In this document: piece by piece, positions 57,580 through 64,000 of the stretch
How positions within the stretch are numbered: position 1 is the stretch's first letter
Layout of the letters: each line of letters begins with the position of its first letter
Assembly: GCF_032854445.1 (NCBI RefSeq)
Contig: NC_088305.1
Span: 8,003,606-8,067,605 of the forward strand
DNA: 64,000 bases
Source of the DNA: Liolophura sinensis
Taxonomy: Eukaryota; Mollusca; Polyplacophora; Chitonida; Chitonidae
Direction of reading: 5' to 3'
Program-made: the position numbers and the translations under genes
The notes under the pieces: model-generated
The model's input: only the letters and a program-made list of their open reading frames with translations
What the model was told of the DNA's origin: nothing
The model's database searches: none

Positions 57580-60500
57580 AACTATCCTTCGTGCCTCAAG
57601 TCTGCGAGAGAGAAATTTTGGTCTTTATACCAGTATAGGTCGAGATAGATGTACCATCTGGAGAAAATGTGGATTCCTTTAAATGCCGTGAGGGTGGGTG
57701 TGTATCTTTCGCAGTGTTTGCTATGTATGGGTTGTTTAAAGCTAACAGCTCATTCGTATACTGTGTAGTGAATGAGAAATATGTAGTGAGGATCCTTAAA
57801 TGTTTCTGCATATAGTGGCATTCATACGAGAATGAGAAGGTCAAGCTACTCGAAGAACAATGTGACATACCATGACTGGTAACCCTTGTTTTCGACTGAA
57901 GAAGGCTTTGATGCCTTAGTCAATGTGGCGGCGACCAGCGGTTTTATTAAACATTGGTACAGATACTGTTGAAAATTCTATAAATTAAATCTTTTGGAGG
58001 AAAAGTAGTATAGAGTCTAGTGGAATCAAAAGTGGAGATGTCTTTGTATGGTATGTATATCTGAGCTTCTTGTTCTTCAGTGAGACATTTGGAGTTTCTA
58101 AGAATTCACATACAGTTGACGCAACTGCGCAACACTATTCTTTCCACACTGGCCTATACTGGTAGAAAGTGGACGTAGGCTCTTATATGCCGAAATAATT
58201 CGCCACAAGACTGCAAACCTCTGGGTCATTTAGCATATATGGATGAAGTTTGTCCCTGCATTGAAAAACTGCAGTCAGAAAAATACATCTATCTCTGTTG
58301 CTTCTGAGTCGGCCATACGACTTAGTTATTTATTTCATTGGTACTTTACTTCGTGGTCAAGAGTTTCTCAATTATACAACGCTGGCCACTATTATGGTGG
58401 GAGGCGTCAGGCACAATAAGACCTCTCATTGACGTTAAGTTTGTTCCGCAGTGATTAAATTGTATATAGACAAGATAAAGCTGGCGATGCCATCGGATCA
58501 CTTTGACTCCAATACTCCTTTGGAAGCAACTACACATTCTGACCAGATATGTTGGTTTCACTGTTATTTTCTTACTCTGTTAAATGCAAGGAAGTTTACC
58601 CGCTAAATATCGACCACTAATGTATGGTGTCTTTATCCAATACCAATAAAGAGCAGAAATGTAGTTTTACATGTTTAAAAAAGCCTTAATGTTGATGGCG
58701 TAATAAAATGCCGAAATATCCCGTGACTACTTGTGCATTTCAGCTTTTTATATGTTGCCTATAGAGCGTACAGTTTTCCGTACTCCCGAAAAATGCTTGA
58801 CTTCAATTGCGGAATATTACAAATATTTGTTCAACAAATACAGTAACTGATTTTCCATGAGAAAAACACGCATTACTGTAGATGCACACCAGTACAGCTG
58901 CAACTGCCCACAACAAGCAATAAACACGCATTTAACGATTTAATGAGGATTCACGGTCTCCGGAAAAGTAAGAAAAAGCGACAATATTCAGCAAATATAC
59001 TTCTGTCTCGGTGTCAGAAGAAGAGACTTATGTCAACAACAGTATGAAATATTTTCGGTTAGAATGGAAAATTGCATGACAAAGCTTTTTCGATGTGTAT
59101 TTCACATTAATATCTGTCCAAGGGTGCGATTTGACGCATTCAATCATTGCAAGCGATCAGTGAATGGGAAATTCCACAAGATATGTTGCATATGATGTTT
59201 GTACGGAATCATGAAAGGAACACCCCCAAAACACTGATTGTCTTAAAAAAGGCATTTTTTCATCAGTTGATATAGTTTCAATACCAAATGAAATTTATTT
59301 TTTACTTGCAGTTGTCCTTGTGTCTTTTCTAAAAATTGGAACTTTTTATAACTGTTGATATTATAGCGAAATATTTTTTTATTGGTTGATTATCGTGGGG
59401 CACAAGATAGTATCACAGGCACCGACTTAATTAACCAGTAAAACAATAGTTCATATGTAGAAACCTTTATGGTCTTACTACATATCAGTATAGGCTGTAG
59501 ACCGTATCATATATTGTAGACTACGTCAGGAAGAAAAGGCTCACAACTTTAATGAGGGATAAATCAATGCAAGCCTGATCTAATAACAAACTATCTTTTT
59601 TGTTATCCCTTTAGCGGTTCCATAATTTCTACTTCTATTCAAGGAGCTGACGTTTTAGTTTTGTTTAATTCTGCAAACTGCTGCGACAATTCAAACCGTG
59701 TCAACGTAGAGGAAGAATTTTGGCTTTCAAAGACAATGGAGGGAGGTAGTCCAGTGGCGACACCTTGTAGTTCAGTTATGCCATCTCAAAGACGGAAATG
59801 TCGATCGTCGATCAAGGCACACTACGTATAGCTCTACAAATAAGGTATCACCATTGGATCCTGAAATAACGTTTACATATCTAATATAGTGTTTGGTTTT
59901 TAGTACATGAACATATGAAATTCGACCAAGTCTGTTTTTATCTGCATGGACGAAATAAAGTGGGACGGCTTAGCGTCAAGATGTCAGACATAATGCCGAT
60001 CACGCCCGTCCCACTTTACTTCATCAATGCAAATAAAAACAAACCCTATCGAATTCCATGTGTACCAAACATAAAGAATATTATAGATATGTGAACGTAA
60101 TCTTTGTGAACACAACTTTCAAGCCCAAGTAAAAACTTCCCAGTATTCCCATAATAGCTCTCATAGCGGTTACAGAAGCAAATGTTTTTGGGCTAACCCA
60201 AGAGATGAGAGAGTATTTCTGAAGATACACGTATAAATGTCGTCGGAGGAAAAAAAGACTTCAAACACACTTGAGTATAAACATTTCTGTGTACAGATTG
60301 CTGTACAGCATCTTTATTTAATTAAACTCGCTTTCAAATCAGCCTTGAAAAAAATAAGCATGCTAGTAAAACTGGTAAGTTTACAAAGCAGGCTCATTTC
60401 TGCTGGTAACGTATCTGCTTACAGGTTGGTATTGACAGAAAGGCTTACGGAAACTCAGGAATCTCTACCTGTCTTTATGATTATACGAAATGTGAATATC

Positions 60501-61345
60501 ATGTACATGTATGCCACTTTCATTTCATAACCCAAATAAATAATATCTAAAAAGTATCTTATATTATTACACACAACATCACACACACAGCTATCTATAG
60601 AAATATATTGCAAACTGTCCGGCCGTGATAGTACTGGTAAACCTTTATTTAACCATCAGGTTTGTTACAGGTGGGAATTCTCAGTGTGGGATGAGGAAAG
60701 AGTGGATTTAAGGTTTGAGCTAGCGTATCTCACGTGAACGCGATAGGCTTGGTTTGGAGTATGAAAGGGGATATATTCATCGACAAGGTACACCACGAAT
60801 GTTACGTTTCTCGGGATCTAACTATCCTTTCGGTTTCTATTTCAGTTGTGCTGAAATTCTTTAAAAAGGTCTCAAGAAGGGCCTTTATACTTCACTTAAA
60901 GATTTCATGTTGACAGGGATTAGACCAATTGTATAAGGTTGTAAAATACGAGTTGTAACAAAAAAAGAGGATCAAATAATTTAGCCATTCTTTGCATGTT
61001 CAAAACTCCTATGTTCTAAAATGGAAAGATTTCAATGAATTTAATTTTAATAAAATAAATCAGTACACATAACCTTCGATGGTAAGGAAAAACATTGTTT
61101 CTCGTGTAGTTTTGACTAGAAACCATTTTTTGTAAAGAAAAAATATAAATGATTTTTCGTCACCTTTTTATTCAGAAGGGTACGTTTTATAACAAAAGCT
61201 CTTTCTTTTCGATGGAAAATAATTCGTCGGTCACCAGAGTAATGTTCTCCTATTCGTTTCCATGATAACAAAGTTCATATATTGTCATAGGACTTTCCAA
61301 CTCGCCCCCGCCTGACTGTGAACAGAACCCCATCCTGTAACACAA
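57580..61345. other. long gene-free interval
   Basis: About 3.8 kb of AT-rich DNA. A SINE scrap lies at 58326-58412 (-). Positions 59930-60020 form a loose inverted repeat (gacgaaataaagtgggacgg ... gtcccactttacttcatc). No gene recognised. Confidence 0.45.
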
Positions 61346-61349
61346 AAGA

Positions 61350-61565
61350 AATAATTGATTGGAGTTCACCCCGTACTCAAGAATATTTTGCTTTCATGGC
61401 GATGTGCACGGTGGTGCGAAAAAGGGTAGAGACCGACCACCCGCAGCAAGAAGAAGCGTGCAAGAACTGTACTTGAACTCACAGTGATCGTATTGGTGAG
61501 AGACTTTTGGGTCATTGTGCTACGCTAGCATATTAATGCTAGCCCCGTTGCATTAATGAGGCCCG
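61350..61565 (-). repeat. highly diverged SINE
   Basis: Recognised by ttgattggagttcaccccgtactcaagaata and tgaactcacagtgatcgtattggtgagag. Confidence 0.65.
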
Positions 61566-62305
61566 TTGATAACATTCATGTTTCTGTGTCCAAATATTGC
61601 TGCATTTGTAAGACAAGGCATGCAAAATCAGGGATTATATTTTCTTACTTTCACAAAAAATGTTCAAAAAAATTTAATGTTCACAAAGCTGTATAACTTC
61701 TGAGGAGAGACATTACACAATGATCATTCAGTTAAGGCTGTTATAGGTGAACGAAGAGCTATAGAGCGAAAGCAGCAGATATTGGGCTGATCTAGTCTAA
61801 TTCAAAACGGCACAATATGATGGATTTCAGTTAGAGACGGAAAAGGTATCTTGGAGCATAAATATTAGCGGTATATGTTTGCTGTTGTGAATAACATATA
61901 CCTTGGTAGATTGTGCAAGATAAAACTTTTTTAAGGCCCGATATTTATATTGAAATGCGGGCCATTTATCTCTGTAATGTTTAGCCAACAATCAGCACCT
62001 AAACAACCTAAGTACCTGCCCAGTTTCGTTCGCTCCCAGTGTGAAGCATATATAAAATAGTACAGGTAGAGCACTATATTGCAGACTACTTTCGCGTAAA
62101 CGTGTATCCGAACCCCTTTAACATTGCCGTCGTGGCGTCTTGGTCTTCACTAGCATGGAGAGAAGACACGGGCATTTTGAATACACGGTTTAGTTGCCAA
62201 TGAAGAAATGCGAACAGTGAAAGAATTCCAGTGAACTGTCTTCTTAATTTGTTAAGAAAAATAAGAAAATGTACAGTCATTTGTTTGTGTGACTATGAAT
62301 CTTAC

Positions 62306-62432
62306 CTTTATAAGACCAGGTGTCGCAGACCAGAAAGAATACTGTGGAATCATTTCCTTGCCGGCGGCCTTCCGTACGAACTTTTGTATTAATATTCCAG
62401 CCACGATATACACAATAAGCGTAGTGAAAACC
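62306..62432 (-). CDS. cation-dependent mannose-6-phosphate receptor-like exon
   Basis: Acceptor TTCACGCTAG before 62432 and donor AAAG|GTAAGA at 62305-62300. The exon encodes a hydrophobic segment (TTLIVYIVAGILIQKFV) followed by RKAAGKEMIPQYSFWSATPG. A transmembrane helix then a G.E.iP...FW motif is the signature of the membrane-proximal cytoplasmic part of cation-dependent M6P receptor-like/ATG27-like sorting proteins, which carry lysosomal cargo from the Golgi. 127 bp, entering in phase 2 and leaving in phase 0. Neighbouring exons were not identified in the window. Confidence 0.42.
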
Positions 62433-62693
62433 CTAGCGTGAAGAAACAACGGTTATAGTTTACTATAACACCTATAGCAAGAGCCTTAGTATTGTGGGCA
62501 ATGATGGGACTTCGAATGTCGGAGCATTTTAATTTATGGTTGGTATGTTTATATCATTTTAACGTTTGTTATTACAAGAGCAAATGAGGCAAAGCCGCAA
62601 TATAAATACTGGAAGAACTTTTAATATGAGTGCATTCAAATCTGTCATTGGTTGATATACCAACAGCGTCATTGTGATGTTTCTTTTATACAT

Positions 62694-63000
62694 TCAAGAA
62701 CAATAGGAGCCTTTCCGCAGTATTGTAGATATTGACAAAACTCCCAATGCCGGTGCATTCAAAAATGTGGTTGGCGCAATTAAACACTGAACACGTACGT
62801 CAGAGTGTGGTTTACCAAAACTGATGGGCACTAATCGATTTTCTTGTATATCGTCAATGCTGCTATTATAACAACAAGTAACAACAAGTTCAAATCTTGA
62901 TGGTCGATTAGAAAAACATATCTGAACATAATTTCCAGAGCACTTGAAGCGTGTCCGAAATATTGTAGATTGTATCCCTAGTATTTGATTAGTGTTGTAT
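62694..63000 (-). other. unassigned Cys-containing open frame
   Basis: Open on the minus strand with NYVQICFSNRPSRFELVVTC and PHSDVRVQCLIAPTTFLNAP segments, ending TAG near 62694. It looks coding in character (regular hydrophobic/polar pattern, six cysteines) but I recognise no family; it could be a transposon-derived piece or an exon of the gene at 62.3 kb. Confidence 0.25.
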
Positions 63001-63030
63001 GCCGTAGTCAAGAAAATTTCACTTATACGT
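62985..63030 (-). repeat. SINE scrap
   Basis: Only tgattagtgttgtatgccgtagtcaagaaaatttcacttatacg remains, followed by a C/AC tract. Confidence 0.6.
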
Positions 63031-63095
63031 GGAAGGCCCCTGTATCTCTCCCCCCCCACACACACACACACCTTCCCAAGGTAACCCTAGTATGC

Positions 63096-63165
63096 ATGGT
63101 ATGCAATATCAGAAAATTTCAATGAATGGCATGGTATTCAATATCAGAAAATTTCAATGAATGGC
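63096..63165 (+). repeat. two tandem copies of a 35-bp unit
   Basis: 63096-63130 and 63131-63165 are nearly identical (one difference). They lie immediately before LINE endonuclease sequence and may mark its insertion edge. Confidence 0.85.
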
Positions 63166-63990
63166 GTACAGAAGAAACTTGGGGGTCATACGGAGAAAGG
63201 TCAAACCTGTTGACTGAAACGAAACTAAATGAACATGACATTATTGACATTGCGAGTTTTAACATATTGTCTAAACCGTCAGGAAGCAGAAAAAATACTC
63301 GCAAGTTATCGCTGTGATGGTATAAAAATATTTCCCTGTATTTCGCAGAAATTAACACCGACAACCCATATGTAGTATTGTTACATAGGTCTCGTCAGTG
63401 ACATGAGCGAGATCTGTTACTGGATTGTGTGTATATGCCACCTGAAAAGTATGTCTGTGATGACAGTGGCTGTTTTTTTGATTTGTATCATGATATCGTG
63501 AGAGTCTCTCCAAACTTTTCTGACGTGTACATGATGGGTGACTAGAATGCTAAATCGAGAAGCATTCAAAACTCCTCGGAAACTGACGAGATTCTCAGGC
63601 TTTGTACAATGGGGCCATGATGTTTCACAATTTACGTTAGGTTGTCAATTGTTAAAAAATGTGGTGTATTAACTACACGATTCTCCATGGACACGTCAGT
63701 AAACAACTGCGGTCACACGTTGACTGAGTTTTGCACGAAGTCAAATCTTTTAACTGTGGGAGAGTTGGCCAAGACAAAGGAATTGAGAAACCAGCGTCTA
63801 GAGGCACAAGGTTAATTGACTATGCCATCGTAAGCCCAGTCCTTGTTTTTTTATATATAGTTACAGACTTCGCGGTCTTAGATTTTACTAATCTACTGTC
63901 CGCTATACATTGCCCCATAGAACTTACGAACTAACCCAGGACATACGTTCACCTAGTGGCGATCCCCCTTTGCGTAAATGGGACAGAAAA
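63166..63990 (+). pseudogene. I/Nimb-like LINE, AP-type endonuclease domain
   Basis: TETKLNEHDIIDIASFNIL (conserved Glu region), DLYHDIVRVSPNFSDVYMMGD followed by a TAG (63543-63545) where GDFNA is expected and then NAK, NNCGHTLTEFC, and in a second frame DKGIEKP, LIDYAIVSP and AVLDFTNLLSAIHCPIE. These are the ordered motifs of LINE endonucleases that nick target DNA. The stop and a frameshift near 63740 inactivate it. It continues towards the right window edge. Confidence 0.72.
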
Positions 63991-64000
63991 AAGTGTCGCC

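Noticed and set aside
60237-60530. 97-codon plus-strand frame
   Set aside because: Lys/Ser-rich composition expected of AT-rich DNA, with no domain and no splice signals.

Overview
This is a eukaryotic, AT-rich, intron-bearing and repeat-dense window, most likely from a mollusc and perhaps a bivalve. I infer this from about two dozen copies of a tRNA-derived SINE of the type common in molluscan genomes, together with a Naiad-type Penelope element, Maverick/Polinton remnants, I/Nimb-like LINEs, Ty3/gypsy, CACTA and hAT fragments. I see no prokaryotic operons, CRISPR arrays or rRNA.

Layout. Positions 1-2770 hold a GC-richer, decayed Maverick/Polinton (adintovirus-like) element: on + a packaging ATPase tail and three small virion-type genes with overlapping start/stop codons, on - a piece of protein-primed DNA polymerase. 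The capsid segment expected between them is missing. Positions 3968-4354 encode a C2H2 zinc-finger fragment, followed by a seven-copy array of a unit carrying an E2F-like TTTTGGCGCG motif (4320-4834). Positions 5012-7260 hold a Penelope-like element with its GIY-YIG endonuclease upstream of the reverse transcriptase. Positions 7730-11812 (-) carry the best host gene: four exons of an SLC22-type (organic cation/anion transporter) major facilitator, with compatible splice phases but only TM1-6 present. From 12 to 40 kb there are SINEs, LINE pieces, two internal duplications (14.0-16.1 with 36.8-38.3 kb; 28.0-29.0 with 33.9-36.0 kb), gypsy Gag (34.65-35.69 kb), and a LINE RT/RNase H abutting gypsy RT/RNase H (38.34-40.37 kb). 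A CACTA/EnSpm (tnp2-type) transposase pseudogene lies at 40.9-42.6 kb (-) and a hAT (TTF/ZMYM1-like) one at 47.8-50.2 kb (-). From 50 to 64 kb the DNA is mostly non-coding, with microsatellites and SINEs, one exon resembling the membrane end of cation-dependent mannose-6-phosphate receptors (62306-62432, -), and a LINE endonuclease at the right edge.

The least explained structure is a dispersed cassette of about 100-150 bp present in about nine copies. Its best copies encode a hydrophobic leader followed by a Cys-containing segment with an FGN-x2-CDY core. Copies sit next to the Penelope 3' end, inside the duplicated block and inside the gypsy coding region. It may be an exon of a small secreted-protein family or a short mobile repeat that happens to be open; the sequence alone does not settle this.

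Nearly every transposon reading frame here is broken. The only candidate host coding sequences are the SLC22 exons, the mannose-6-phosphate-receptor-like exon and one or two small secreted-protein exons.
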